Of a stretch of 64,000 bases of DNA, positions 30,681-43,658 are shown one piece after another. Numbering within the stretch: the stretch's first letter is position 1; every line of letters starts with the position of its first letter. The position numbers were made by a program, and so were the translations under genes. The notes beneath the pieces were generated by a model, which was not told the DNA's origin, did not search any database, and saw nothing but the letters and a program-made list of their open reading frames with translations. This stretch comes from Silurus meridionalis. Lineage: Eukaryota > Chordata > Actinopteri > Siluriformes > Siluridae. Location: positions 7,587,992 to 7,651,991 of the forward strand of contig NC_060907.1 of assembly GCF_014805685.1 (NCBI RefSeq), given 5' to 3'.

Positions 30681-30954
30681 AAATATTTTATTACACAGAG
30701 ACCTGTATTGTGTGCAGTCTACTTTTTATGAAGAGAAATCTAATAAGCATTTGTTGGAAGTAGTCCCCAGTGACAGGCCTTTGTATCAGCCAGAGACAAA
30801 GCTGTAACCACAAGGTTTTTTAATGCAGGAATATTGATTATAGATATATTGATTTTAAGAATGGAAGAAAACTTTGATATGTGATATCTGAGATGTGATA
30901 ACACCACACACCTAAGGGTTCTAAAATTGTATGAAGCCATGTAAGATGAAATAT

Positions 30955-31135
30955 GTTACAGCACTTTGGCAGACACCTTACTCCAGAGCAACTTACAGTT
31001 ATCTTATTAATGTAACTGAGCAGTTGAGAGTTAAGGGCTTTGCTCAAGGGCCCATTAGAGGCAGTTTAGTGGTGGGATTGGAACTCACAACCTTCTGATC
31101 AAAGTCCAAAATCTTAACCACTAAGCTTCCCCTGC
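30955..31135 (-). repeat. tRNA-derived SINE
   Basis: On the plus strand it starts with the tail GCACTTTGGCAGACACCTTA followed by CTCCAGAGCAACTTACAG, and ends AAAGTCCAAAATCTTAACCA followed by CTAAGCTTCCCC. The reverse complement of that end is an A-box-like TTAGTGGTTAAGATTTTGGA. Same family as 41738-41922 and 44113-44298. Confidence 0.8.
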
Positions 31136-32049
31136 GCAAAATAAAAAGAAAAAACTGACAACCACAGTACATATTAATTCAATGTACAATCCAAATGTCC
31201 AAGATTTCGAGACACAATGCAATGTGTACAGTGATTTGCTTTGGGTGATCTGTTGGAACTTCCCCCAACAATATGCATTACAGGAAGTCCTTCTTTTATG
31301 CTTCATTAAACCCATTCAGATCCTCAACCCTTCACATAATCTAGCCACATTGAACAATCCTGATTATATACTGTAGAACTTTTTTTTATTATTCACTTTC
31401 AGTTGCCTCTAAACTTCCCATTCCTCTGTTTGCATAAGCAACAAGGCGGTTCATCTGTTTGCTTTCCATTTGCAAGTTTTTCAATGACTGACTTCTCTTC
31501 CATGTCCTCAGGCAGAGACCTATTTTATTTTTTTTTATCCCAAATGTGCACCCTCCGAATGCTCATGCGCTACAAATCCGACCCGCTTAATGCGATTGGA
31601 GATTACTATGCCAGAGTGAGCAGCGTATGCTATTGGGGAACTGATCTTGATCATATATGCACAGTATACAGTACTGCGTATTCACTCCATTCGCTTTTTT
31701 TTAATGGGTGATAAAACCTGGAATTAAAATAGACTCCGAACTTTACCCATCTACACATATTCTGAAATGCCAAACTTAATGGGTTTACTTTTCCAAATTT
31801 ACACATGAAAAGTCCATATACTGAGTCCATACAGAAGCTTCAAATATCATGGCTTTTTTTTTGTGCATTTTTCTTGGCAAAACTCGGTCACGCTTAATGA
31901 CTAATTATGTGACTTTTGAGAGCAATTAGTCACAACAGAGGAAGCCTTCTTGGGATTGTTATAGCAAAGGAAGTACATATTAACACAGGCTGGCGTTAAT
32001 TTTAATTACATTTGAATTAATTATATGTAAATATATTTAAAAATATAAG

Positions 32050-32155
32050 CTATATACAGTATGCAAATGTATGTGGACATCACACTCATATGTGCTTGCT
32101 GAACATCCCATTACAGATTTGGCCCCTAGTGCATTATGCAGTTTTTAACTCAATA
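32050..32155. mobile_element. Tc1-family terminal fragment
   Basis: ACAGTATGCAAATGTATGTG followed by GACATCACACTCATATGTGC and TTGCTGAACATCCCATTACA is one end of the Tc1 family also found at 28525 and 62618. The rest is absent. Confidence 0.7.
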
Positions 32156-32337
32156 AATAATAATAATAAATAATATGTAAATAATTGTATATACATGTTT
32201 GATTTGTAAATAATTTTTTTTAAGGATAATTATTTTGTCCATTTTTACAGATAACTTCTGTAACTAATTAAAAAAACTGCATTATATTGGCTCTGTACAT
32301 TTACCTTGCACAATGGCAATACATTTAAATCTAATCT

Positions 32338-32998
32338 ACCGCATTTTCCGGACTATAAGCCGCTACTTTTTTCCCACGCCTTGAACCCCACGTTTTAAAC
32401 AACGAAGCGGCTAATTTTTTCCTGGGTTTTTCCTGGTTTCACAAACTTCAAAGCCAAAAAACTAAAACCCATAACATTAGACGAATGAAATTGCGGAACT
32501 GGTTCAGGTGAACCAATGAAACTCTTTATATTAAATCATTTAATATGGATGAGGGTCCTCTGACGTTTGACCTGCTGCTCACTCACTAACTCCAGTTGCA
32601 ACAGAAATCATATAAGCACAGACAGGTTTCCAAAACTCGTGCTTTTTTATTTTTCTTTGCAACAGCGTTACGGGTTAGTCAAAGAAACTTAGAAATGAGC
32701 ATCAGAAAATAATAAGGACATAATCCTTGGTCTTGCACACATGCAGTAATACCCGAAAAATGCGACAGCAGGCTATTCCCAAAATACCGCTCTGCTCTTA
32801 AAGGAGCCACAACATATTTCACACGTTACACCGTGTAACAGACACTGTCTTTCATTAAAGCCTGTGTAAAGTTCATTAGTTTCAGTGTAGACACCTGCGG
32901 CTTATAGACAGGTGCGGTTTATTTATGTTCAAAATAAAAATCTTTGTCATATTCAGCTTATATATGGGTGCGCTTAATAGTCCAGAAATTACGGTAAT
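32338..32998. mobile_element. Non-autonomous DNA transposon, ~660 bp
   Basis: The left end TACCGCATTTTCCGGACTAT followed by AAGCCGC pairs with the right end, whose reverse complement is TTACCGTAATTTCTGGACTA followed by TTAAGCGCACC. Both ends adjoin TA. The interior repeats 'gcggctta' motifs near each end (32404, 32900). There is no coding frame. The superfamily is uncertain; pogo/Tigger-like is possible because of the TA flanks. Confidence 0.75.
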
Positions 32999-34107
32999 AA
33001 TACTCCAAATTATTAAAATTTTATATTCAGATTAGAACACTACATTATGTGAAAAAAATAAACCACAAAACACTGTATACTGCTTCTTCAGAAGAGAATG
33101 GAATGTTCAATAGCCTGGAAAACACGTATCCACAGATACACAAAATGACATATGGAAACCATATCTAGCAAAATCTAAAGAAAGGACATGTCCAACTTCC
33201 AGATATGTTTACGTTTTCTAGGTCAGCATTTCAGCATTAATTATTTGTACACAAACCCTTTTTTTCCCCACCTACATTTTTCTAGATAAAAGTGTCACAA
33301 AGTCAGTGTAGCTTTCAACCATCATGCCTGTCTTGTATATATTGTGTATCTTAACTTCCTAAACCGTAAGTCGTGGAGACAGCTCTAATCCAATTCGAGC
33401 CCATATAATTAAAACCGTCCTCGGCAGGGATCATCCTGTAATTAGTGTCAAGCCATTAACTTCCTTTCATATGTATGTTAACAGCATATTTAAAGCCAAT
33501 TTTTTTATTAATTTGAATCAGTGCACCGTATCAAAACATCGTCATTTGAAATGAAGGTCGCAGGAGCAAAATGTTCATCACCCATGGTCAAAATATAATT
33601 GTTCTCTTATTGGGGTATCTTGTCTGGAGAAGAAGGCATCACTCGTTTTTTTTTCCCACCTTCCTATTGAAATTGCTTACATTTTAACCCCTTTGTTGTC
33701 ACTGTGTGTGTTGTCACTTCTGCCCTCACACAGTCACAGTTAGTGTTTCTTCAAATCAGCTACATTTGCAGCAAATGGAAGAACAAACACTGTTAACCAG
33801 CTAGCTAGTATTTGCATGCTAAAGCTAGCAGAGCATTCACATTTTATGCTTATTATCCTTCTCATTTAATTAAAGGGTCTGAATATGACAAGCCAGCTTA
33901 TTGTTTCTTTCTTTTCCATGATTGTTTTTTTTTTCTTTTCCCAGGAAAAACTACAAGAGCCCATTTCATGAAATAGAGAGTGACTAGCATAACAATTAGC
34001 AGTGCATTCTGACTTAAAATGAACTGAACATTGTATTCTGACTTTGCTAGAAACCCTGAATGAACTTGGACCTCTGTCATGTTAGCACTCACTTGCGGAC
34101 ACACTCA

Positions 34108-34112
<5 letters not shown>

Positions 34113-34140
<28 letters not shown>

Positions 34141-34141
34141 C
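34113..34141. repeat. (CA)n microsatellite
   Basis: CA repeat of about 29 bp. Confidence 0.95.
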
Positions 34142-34556
34142 TGTACCTACTGAGTTTTGTGTTCTTTCAGTTTAGTTCAGATTAATTGTGTAGTAAGTCA
34201 GCGCTAACACAACAGGTATTTCAAAGTGATTTAACTGCGAACTGCTAACCACGTACACACCACCATTAAACCAGCACACACTCAAGACAGTAAATAATTT
34301 CTTGTGAACATTTGCTAGCTACGTTTCGTCAGTTAATTAAAGATGTGTGTGACAAGGTTGTTTGAATTGTAAATGATTTTCACACCTTTTAGATGCAATA
34401 ATCAGATACATTCATTCACAGATTCAGATCTCTAGTATCTAAATCTAGTGATAGCTACTTCTATTTGTATCAAGATCTTTATGAAAGAGAAACTGTGTCT
34501 TTCAGATATTCTTTAAATTAGTTATATTTCAATTAAATATAATTCTTTATCATACA

Positions 34557-34579
34557 AACAAATAATAATAATAATAATA

Positions 34580-34618
<39 letters not shown>
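34557..34618. repeat. Palindromic (AAT)n(ATT)n microsatellite
   Basis: An AAT run switches at about 34580 to an ATT run, so the locus is self-complementary. A second locus with the same plan lies at 43600-43658. Confidence 0.95.
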
Positions 34619-35649
34619 ATACAATAATGATAATGTATTGTAATGTAATGTAATAAATTGATCAGGATTCAGGCTTATACATAAATCCAGTTTATCTTCA
34701 TACCTTTAGAAAAAAAAAATGTCTCAAAGGTTCCTTGGGAGGTTAATAATTCTATCTTTTCCAAAAGGCATGACCAGTCATCTTTTTAATCTTATAACGA
34801 CATACCATTTTCTATTCATTTTATTGTAGTTATTAATAATTGTAGGATTGACATGAATAATAAATGATTGAACTGAGTGTGATTAATAAATAATGTGGGA
34901 CTTACAGGGGACAAACTGGTCTGGACAAAAGGACAACTGGAGACCAATTTATTGAAAAGAAAACGTCACTCTGCCCTCATCAACACTCAGTACATGACGA
35001 AAGTGGGACCGCTGTGAATCCGTGTCCCTCACCTTTTCCTGAGTGTGAAAACTCAACGATAGTGTTTAATATCCGCTGTCAAAAGCCAAAGAGTGTGGGC
35101 CGGATAAAGACGATCCCTTTGATGCGGGGAACTATATTCAAAGCTTTGCTAGCTATCCTGCTGAGAGCTTAGCTACTTTCTATACTCTGGTGTTCATTCA
35201 AAAGCAAATGAAGAGAGGTATTTGTGAAAAAAAGTCATGAAACCAGATATGGAGTAGTGTCGAATTTTTGGATTTCAAGGTTAAGCTTAATGTGCTAAAT
35301 CTGAATCTTTGCTTAAGACTGCTAGGTTAGTGTTAAATAATGACACCATGTAGTGCAGGTGATTTTTTCCCTAATGAGTAAAAAAAGCAGCTGTTTTGTA
35401 CAGTCTGATATTGGCTGTTTGGAGGAAATCTGCACATTTCAATGCAGGGCTATAACTTTCTTTTGTCTAAATAATATTTTTTTTGCTTACTGATGTAAAA
35501 TAATTCCACCATAATCATAATTTACCTGCTAAAATAACCAATGCTTTCAAAATAAACATTTAAGATGAGTGGGATCCATTATACAATATATAATGGACAA
35601 GTGAACATTTTCTACTCAAAGTTATTTGTTAGAAGTAGCAAGTGAAAGA

Positions 35650-35835
35650 ATTTCAGTGAGTTTGACGAGGGCCAAATTGTGATGGCTAGAGGACTGGGTC
35701 AGATCATCTCCAAAACTGCAGCTCTTGTGGTCCCGATCCAACAGACAAGCTCCTGTAAATTAAATTGCTAAAGACATTAATGCTGTTAATGCTCGAAGGC
35801 TCAGGACTGTTTTGGCTGCAAAAGGGAGACTAATT
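35650..35835 (+). mobile_element. Tc1 deletion derivative, MITE copy B (further truncated)
   Basis: GTTTGACGAGGGCCAAATTG, AGGACTGGGTCAGATCATCT, AAACTGCAGCTCTTGTGG, then a second internal loss to TCCCGATCCAACAGACAAGC. The junction AATGCTGTTAATGCTCGAAG followed by GCTCAGGACTGTTTTGGC is the same fusion seen at 16205 and 61115. Terminal repeats are not preserved. Confidence 0.8.
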
Positions 35836-38790
35836 AGTTGAACAGATGACAAAGACTTTACACTGTCATTAAAGGACACTCTACAAGTGGCAATTTCAAG
35901 GTCAAAGTCAAGGAGTTACACTAAGAACATAGCTGGAATCCAATCAAAGGATTCGAAGCATGAAACTTAGGAATGTCAATATTCCGCTATTAACTTAAAC
36001 CTATTGGACTGTATTTCCTGAAGCTTTTGATACATTTTAAAATACCGTGTGTAAATTGTAAAGCCTAATAAATTTTATGATTACTTATTCTGCTTAGAAT
36101 ATACTGATCTTGGGTGAGCGTAGACGTAATGTTAACATGGTAAGAGGAAAATTGTACTGTTTGATCTCTCGCAAATTTTAGATAATACTCATTATTCATT
36201 TTGCATCCTTATGCAGGAAATAACTCCCATATTGAAACTTGTTCCTGAGATTAATTCAAAGCATTTTGGTCTATAAAGTTTTTAAGAAAGTGTAGTGAAG
36301 GACAGACCTACAAATCATTTCAACTGGAATGAGTGCTTACAGCTAGACTGTAGAACTTTTGTAATGAAATATAACGGCTAGGTTTGAAATTTGGTATCAT
36401 CTTGAAATGTTGTATAATTTTCACTACAAATGTTAAGTAAATTTTACTTCATAATATAGCGTATTTGCCCTGTTGATATTTACTTAATTTCATATGCGTT
36501 AAGTTAAGGGGTAAGTAGATTTTACTTGATAATGGCAAGTGAGTGGTACTTGATAATACAAAGGCACAATTTACTTTAATAGTACAAATTTTTCTCCACG
36601 TTTATTTCCACATTTTATATTTGTACCACATCTACCCTTTCATTTCATATTGTACACTAACACTACTATGCTAGTACAAGTCTGGTCGTTTTAGTCATTT
36701 TATAATTAACATCAGTTGTATTATAATTATAATTCCAATTATGCATCTCAGTCTGCAACTACATAAACAAATAAAAAAATGTAAAAAGTCAAAAATAAAA
36801 GGCATATGCAAATATGCTAGTCATTAAAAAAAAAAAGAAAACTAATCATGAGCATAATATAGATTAAATTGTGCAGATCTTGAAAGTGGATAAAATATCT
36901 TTTGTGCTTATTGAGAAAAAGTGGCTTTGCTGTTCCATTGCTGGAGGTCGACAGTGACTAAGTGCATGAATAGAACAGAAAAGAGTCCACGGTGTTGAGA
37001 ACAATACAAAATGCCAACCTCGTATGATAAGGTCAAGTCTAAGTCTTTGTCTCTTTCTTCGGCTTAAGCTCTTCTTTCACCTTAGGAGAGAGAAAAAAAA
37101 AGGGACGAAAAAAGGCAACGTCACGGCGGTAACATTTTCAACTTCTTTTTAATACGATCCCAGACATCTCTCTTTGTGTTCTGTTGCTCAACGGCCTTTT
37201 TTTCCATTGTTGACACACGTTACTGAAAAGAAATATAAAGCAGAACGGTAGCTGCCATCGTGGCGTAGTGTACACGGTGCGCATAGCGTATGACACTATT
37301 GTCAGACGTGTTACATATAACAAAGCCTGCTGCTTGCTACACAACCAGTTGGCAGTCTGGCATTTGGGTGCTACACATGTCTGCTCTGTGCAGGCTTATT
37401 TATTTATAATATAGGGGTGTGACTCACCTTCCATGATTAGGTACATGTTTTCATACATAGCATATGATATTAGAATGTAAATGTGCATTTATACTTTAGA
37501 TATACATCAATATTTTAAATGCCAATTTGCTACCAATCTGATTCTACTTGGTCCTTTCAACAGTTACAGCCAGTTCAGTCAAATTCACTTTTTCCACATC
37601 AAGGACATAGGACTTTGTGTCTTTTGGTTAGTTGCCAAGTTGCATATTTTTTTTTGTCTTTAACACAAGGAATCAGTCACCTCTGAGAGGAAACTGCAGT
37701 CAGTCAGGATCAAAACCTCACGCCACAGAAACAGCTTTTAAAACAGCTTTTTTCCATCTGCAAACGACCTCATTAATAACACCACCTTCATCTAATATCT
37801 ATTCTAATCTAAATATCTAAATCTAACATTAGTGTAACGTAATCCCCACACTGTTCATTTCATATGTTCTACAATAACACAACTAACTAAATTTTAACCC
37901 TGAACCTTAGACTTATTCAGGAAAGATTATTATTGCACTGCCTCACTTTACATCCCGTAAACATCCTGTACAGTTATCTTTTAGTTGTCTTCATCTTTAT
38001 TTAATATTTTATTTAGATTTTAAGTTTTTATACTTTTTTGTATTTTTATAACCCATGATACTTGGCAGTTCAAGGTTTCCACATCATCAGGACAGAGGGC
38101 TTTTTGTTTTCTGGTTTTCTGGTCTCATGACAAGCTGCATTTTGCAGGATTGAAGAGTGAACATTTATACCTTTTATCATGGGGTGTCCTTTATGGCCAT
38201 TTTGCATGTAGAAGTGCATTTGTTACTGAACCAGTGACTCACTGTAGGCGTTAGTCAGAGTTTGGTTGCACTGATTCCCATGTTGTTCAGGAATCAGTGT
38301 GACCTTCTGTCTCTCAATAGGTGTAGAGGTGGATGCAAGTGCAAATAATATTCATTAAAAAGGTACCAAAGTACCTCCAAGAGACATCAAAACGAAAACT
38401 AAGAAATGTATAAACGGGGTCCTTTCTTTATACGTGAATGACTCAATTAGCAGGATTTTATTGTTGATTGATTGACATGATCCAGGATCGTTTGGTCCTT
38501 TGAAGCTCATCCTGGAGTTGCTGTCATAGCAACAGATTCGTAATCTCTAACCTGCTCAGGCTTGTTTAATGTAAACAGGATTGGATGGTGGCTTTACAAG
38601 CGCTGGTGATGCGGAAAGTCTGCCGCAGCCATGTCCTCTCCATTTTTTAAAGAGCAGCATGATGCAGAAGGAGCAAGAATATGGAGAGCTTTTAGAATTT
38701 AACACGTAATGTGGCATAGATGGGTCCTTTAGCACAGCAAGATCATTTATATATATATTTATTATTATACATATAAGTAATGGAGAGTGT

Positions 38791-39206
38791 GTTAGGGAAG
38801 TAAAGAAAAGAGTGCAGGCAGGGTGGAGTGGGTGGAGAAGAGTGACAGGAGTGATTTGTGATAGTAGGGTATCTGCAAGAATGAAAAGGAAAGTTTATAG
38901 GTCTGTGGTGAGACCTGCGATGTTGTATGTATTAGAGACAGTGGCATTGAGTAAAAGACAGGAGGTGGAGCTGGAGGTAGCAGAGCTGAAGATGTTAAGA
39001 TTTTCATTGGGAGTGACGAGGATGGACAAGATTAGAAATGAGTTTATTAGAGGGACAGCCCATGTAGGACGTTTTAGTGAGAAGGTGAGGGAGGCGAGAT
39101 TGAGGTGGTTTGGACATGTGCAGAGGAGGGACATGAGTTATATTGGTAGGAGAATGCTGAGGATGGAGCCACCAGGAACCCCTAATGGGAGCAGCCGGAA
39201 GAAGAA
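38791..39206 (+). pseudogene. 3' end of a LINE reverse transcriptase, 5'-truncated
   Basis: The plus frame 38812-39200 reads MKRKVYRSVVRPAMLYVLET, then KRQEVELEVAELKMLRFSLG, VTRMDKIRNEFIRGTAHVGR and EARLRWFGHVQRRDMSYIGR. This is the familiar C-terminal part of a fish non-LTR reverse-transcriptase polyprotein. After RRMLRMEPPG the sequence jumps straight to the 3' non-coding end ACCCCTAATGGGAGCAGCCG followed by GAAGAAG, so the last coding part is deleted. The upstream finger/palm domains are lost, as usual for 5'-truncated LINE insertions. A (TA)n follows. Clade not resolved. Confidence 0.88.
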
Positions 39207-39399
39207 TATATATATATATAGCCAAATATTCTATAACAAATAGCTCCAATAGTGTTTATGTGTTAAAAGACAAATTTTTATTATTGAACATACTATTACA
39301 TGAACATTTCATTGATACCAAATGACATAAGACATCCCACTTTCAGGGCTGTCACTCAAGCCCAAACCTCATTATGGCTTTTACAGTAATTTATTTCAC

Positions 39400-39575
39400 A
39401 ACAGGCAGTCAAAAAGTGGTTGTTACAAACAATAGATTGAGCAAAACTGTCAAAACTGTCACTATTTCTGTGTAGGTTTTTTTTATGACACTACAGCATT
39501 ATTGAACTACAGTTGTAAACGAAACTGAAGGAACTTAGGATAGAAAAAGTGACAAAGAGAGAGGTCAACTGAAAG
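39400..39575. repeat. Local duplication, unit 1 (no SINE)
   Basis: CAGTCAAAAAGTGGTTGTTA, GACACTACAGCATTATTGAA followed by CTACAGTTGTAAACGAAACT and GAAGGAACTTAGGATAGAAA line up with 41581-41720 and 44000-44102 with moderate divergence. Where units 2 and 3 carry a SINE, this copy runs straight from GGAACTTAG to AAAGAGAGAGGTCAACT. Confidence 0.8.
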
Positions 39576-41580
39576 GTCTGTTTAGCAAAAAAAAAAAAAA
39601 AGAGAGAGACCATTCAGGATACACCCTCTGTCAGTTTCTCACTATGTTTTATCACTCTCAGCCCATCTGTTCATTCTTTCAAAGAAAAAGGAATTTGGAA
39701 TATAATTTGGATCATGGACTATGGATCTGGTGATAAAAAATATATACTATTTTCCTGATGTATCAGAGCCGAATGGCTTTTTGCAGATCATGGTCAACTA
39801 TCAATAAATATAGCCTTTTTCTGCAATGCATTAACATGCAATAATCTCAAATAACCTAATTCACACAAAACCACTATAAGATGATTTGGGATGTGTTATT
39901 TGATTTCGGATGTAGTTAGAGATATTTGAACCCCTGATTAAAAAGCTGTGAATTGTGGAACGTAACAAACACAAGGGGACAAACATTGGACAGTAAATGC
40001 TGTGTAGGGTAAAGCTGCTTATAAGTGCTACGCAAGATGACAAAAAAACAGGTGTGAATGATTAGTGTCATGTGATCTAGATATGGACTTGCAGTGGCTG
40101 CAGAGAAATGTAGTCCATGGTTTATAATCCTTACACCTGCATGGGTCGATGTGCCAATAATGACAGATATCGAGTCATACCAAATTCCTGATTTGTAATG
40201 ATGCAAGATGAATGAAATGCACTGAGGTTTGATGGAATAAAGTAAGTCTGAATCCAGACCTAGACTATTAAGATTCATGCTTGGATTACATACAAAATAC
40301 GCATAACTACAAACCACAGGCATCCACACATGAACCAGGCAGTGCACATGAATTGTTTGGTGCATAAACTTTTGACAAAAAAAATATATTTAGATTAAAC
40401 TGGATTTAAGCTTGTAAATCGGGGCAGTCATATTGTAAACTTGGTTGATTTTGCATTGGTTTTCTATACACCCCTTTGCATTACACACACATGAACTGAA
40501 AGCATGTTTCTGCTGCCAAATGTAGGCGGTAAACCTAATATTCAAAGTACAAAATAACATGAATGACGTATTTAGAAAAAAACAAATCACCGGAGAATAA
40601 AGTCCAACAAACCTTTTTCTTTTTTTACAAAATGTCGACAAACAAATCACCGGAAATAGTTAAATAGTCTTCACAAAACCCACAGCTATGTCCAGTTATT
40701 AAGGCCGCAACACAGTCAGCGCTTATTTTAGCCCCATCGCTGAATAGCTGAATAGCCAGTAATCTTACTAGCATGCTAACAGTGCCATGTTCTGTTCTGC
40801 CCCATTTTTCTTGTTTATTCCACTGTCTTTCAATGTAGAGCGATAAACCAACTTGTAATAGTGCTCTTCAATGTGTGGCGCAATTACGTCCACCATTCTG
40901 TACCGTGGCCTGAATGTTTAAAGCACAAAGTACTGTAACAGCAGCGTCATACACATCACGCAGTGGACATGTAGCAGAAACAAGACAGGATGCTGAGCTC
41001 GACCTCTGGCTGAAATGTGTTCAGGCAAACCGCATGGAACTCTGAAAGCTGTCATGCAGAAGTGTTGCTGATACTTTTCACAGGATCTGTGTGTGTGTGG
41101 AGACACTAAGGTTTCAACATCCTCTTGCCAGGATCACACCATCTGGAGTAATAAGGGGAAATCTCTTCAGTACATCTGCTTCAACTGGAAGGTTATTTCA
41201 ATGATCAATTTCTGTCTGTGCAAAGCTGCCAGGCTTGTGGCAAATAAAGCTCTGGAGCTGCATCGACCAACAGCAACAGCCAAATGCCAATAGTATTGAC
41301 ACAGAGTTATAGAAACTATATCTTATTCCTTCGGGAAAAAAAAGTCAATCCACAAGAAAGAGTGTGTATGTGTGTATGCGACTGCTGTACTGAACATTTG
41401 TTTAATGTAGCATACCATGTCAATGTTAGGCTTTTCTCTAATAATGTCAGTCAAGTTGTAGCTAAATTAAAGTTGTAGCAATTAGTGTTTGCTTTAAATT
41501 TGCTTTAACAAAAACAGTGTCTTAAACCGTGGTTTTATGTGTAAAATCATGTCTTTTACAATTCTTTAACCCAAAACAGG

Positions 41581-42124
41581 GAGTCGGAAAGTGGTTGTTA
41601 CAACAGCCAAGTGTGCAAACCTGACACTATTTTTCTGTAGTCTGAGGTGGAATGCATTTTGCGTTTTCTTTTAGGACACTACTGCATTATTGAACAACAG
41701 TTGTACTACAAACTGAAGGAACTTATTTACGTTTACATTTATGGCATTTGGCAGACACCCTTATACAGTGCGAGTTACAATTATCTAATTTACACTGAGT
41801 AGTTGAGGGTTAAGGGCCCTTGTTCAAGGGCCGAGCAGTAGAAGCTTGGTGGATTTGATTTTACAACTTTCTGATCAGAGGTCCAAAATATTAACTACTA
41901 ACCTACCACCACCCAGGAGAGAAAGAGAGGTAAACTCTGAAATCTTTCTTACAGAAAAAAGTGGCCTATAAAATCTATAAAAGTAGCGCATCTATTATTA
42001 CAGATCTTTTTTGTTATAACACACTCTTAAAAATAAAAAAAAGTGTTTTCAGATTATATAATGTGGACATTAGGAAAATGAATCTGCAGATAAAAAAAAA
42101 AAAATAGAATTATCAAAGCTATAA
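41581..42124. repeat. Local duplication, unit 2
   Basis: From about 41623 to 42124 it matches 44000-44500 nearly base for base (a handful of differences by eye), including the embedded SINE and the poly-A tract near 42100. The part before 41623 matches only unit 1. Confidence 0.93.
41738..41922 (-). repeat. tRNA-derived SINE inside duplication unit 2
   Basis: The plus strand reads GGCATTTGGCAGACACCCTT followed by ATACAGTGCGAGTTACAA at the tail and ends GGTCCAAAATATTAACTACT. The head in reverse complement is tRNA-like (TTAGTAGTTAATATTTTGG). No gene content. Confidence 0.85.
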
Positions 42125-42477
42125 GAACTTTAATTCCTAAAAATACCCTTTAAGAATAAATTAAAAAAAACATTTCTTCAATCTTGACATTATTTAGTTA
42201 TATACACTGTATGTTGTTTTGTTTCCTTACTGTGATCACCTATCTCTTGTTCTTCCAATAAATAGTTTTTTTAAACCCCAAAGTGTGACCTTTTCCAAGC
42301 CAACTATTTTTTAAAAGCTTTTTTATCTATATTACTGAGTCCCAAAAATATTTTCTTATAAATATTCTGATAGCAAACTGTACGGCAGACGAGCTTACAT
42401 TTAAAATTAGCCTAATCATGAATACATTCAGATCCCTCGGTCTCTTGCTAGCATCTCTGATCATCTTTAATTAGAAC

Positions 42478-42945
42478 ATGTGCCTCATCTTTGTTGTGTC
42501 TACACCATCTTTTTTTTTCATGTCATGTCTAATTCTTCACAGCACAATAGACTGTCTTCACAAACATGTAAACAAACTGAGCGAAAGACAAACTGTGCTA
42601 TTCGCTCGAGCGTTTGCCTGCATGACACTTAGCATTTATTATATTATAAACACCAAGCTCTGGCTAATACTAAGCATTAACTGCAAAATAAACAAAACGC
42701 CAACAACCGGAATGCATTTACAGAATCAGAATTTGATTGATGATCATTCAGGTTGGCAGTGTTGCCAGACCCCCTGTGCTGCGGCACAGTTTTTAGAGGC
42801 TGGAGTTTTGTTGATCTGCTTTATTACTGAAAGCACAAGAGAGGCACGTGTTGTCAAAAGCACTGGAAGAGAAGACGATGCCCAATTTGACATTATAATG
42901 AAGGCTTTTTTCACCTTATTCAATTTTTTTGGAGCTGTATTGTAA
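42478..42945 (+). other. 155-codon open frame, probably non-coding
   Basis: The longest frame in this part of the intron. The translation is Cys/Phe-rich at the start and then mixed, with no domain I recognise. It is not flanked by splice signals that would fit the neighbouring gene, and it lies on the opposite strand to nlgn4x. The local sequence includes GTTGGCAGTGTTGCCAGACC, which has a repeat-like look. I treat it as chance. Confidence 0.2.
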
Positions 42946-43115
42946 CTTCAGTTTTTCCTGCACCACAGATGAGCCTGTAGGAGGCTAGAGGAAGTGCATA
43001 TTGCCCGTTTGCCATGTGGGGTTTAAATCCAAAATATGCTGACCTGCTTACCAAGAACCATGAACATTCCTTAGAGGGTGTCACTAAATTAGGTGTGGAA
43101 GTCGAAAAAAAAAAA

Positions 43116-43119
<4 letters not shown>

Positions 43120-43153
<34 letters not shown>
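43120..43153. repeat. (TA)n microsatellite
   Basis: TA repeat after a poly-A tract (43105-43119). Confidence 0.95.
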
Positions 43154-43156
<3 letters not shown>

Positions 43157-43599
43157 CCATTATAACCATACAACCAACTATCACAATGTCTGCTTATACA
43201 GACAAAATAATCTGCTTACAGCTTTCACTTAAAATGTCATATAATACTTATTATTTGGACATGAAAACAGATAGTTTGACCTCTTTAAGACTGTAGTTGT
43301 TCAGCAAACAATGTAAGACATATTTTATACAAAATATTCTTCTAGCTGGTTCTGTAAATAATAGAGCATTTTAAAACTACAAATTAGGTTTAACATACAT
43401 AAGTTGTACATGTCATCTTAAATGTCATTTTAAATTTTTATTGACCAAAATATAATAACTGGCCCAATATTTTCACATTTTTCCACTTATTAAAAAGCCA
43501 AAGCCTATGAATATTTGTCTTTCTGCATTTGTCTTTCTGCCTAATATTAGCTACTTTACCTAGCCAGCTAATCACCTCAGAAAGTAGTCAATTCTGTCA

Positions 43600-43625
43600 C
43601 AATAATAATAATAATAATAATAATA

Positions 43626-43658
<33 letters not shown>
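43600..43658. repeat. Palindromic (AAT)n(ATT)n microsatellite
   Basis: An AAT run followed by an ATT run, self-complementary, the same plan as 34557-34618. Confidence 0.95.

Noticed and set aside
34557..34618. CRISPR-like or regularly spaced array
   Set aside because: Repeats are uninterrupted trinucleotide microsatellites without spacers, in a vertebrate genome.
39916..40365. 149-codon minus-strand open frame
   Set aside because: No recognisable domain, His/Ser/Leu-rich translation typical of AT-rich non-coding DNA, and no matching splice signals for nlgn4x.
42478..42945. 155-codon plus-strand open frame
   Set aside because: Longest anonymous frame in the intron, but no family resemblance; retained only as a low-confidence note.
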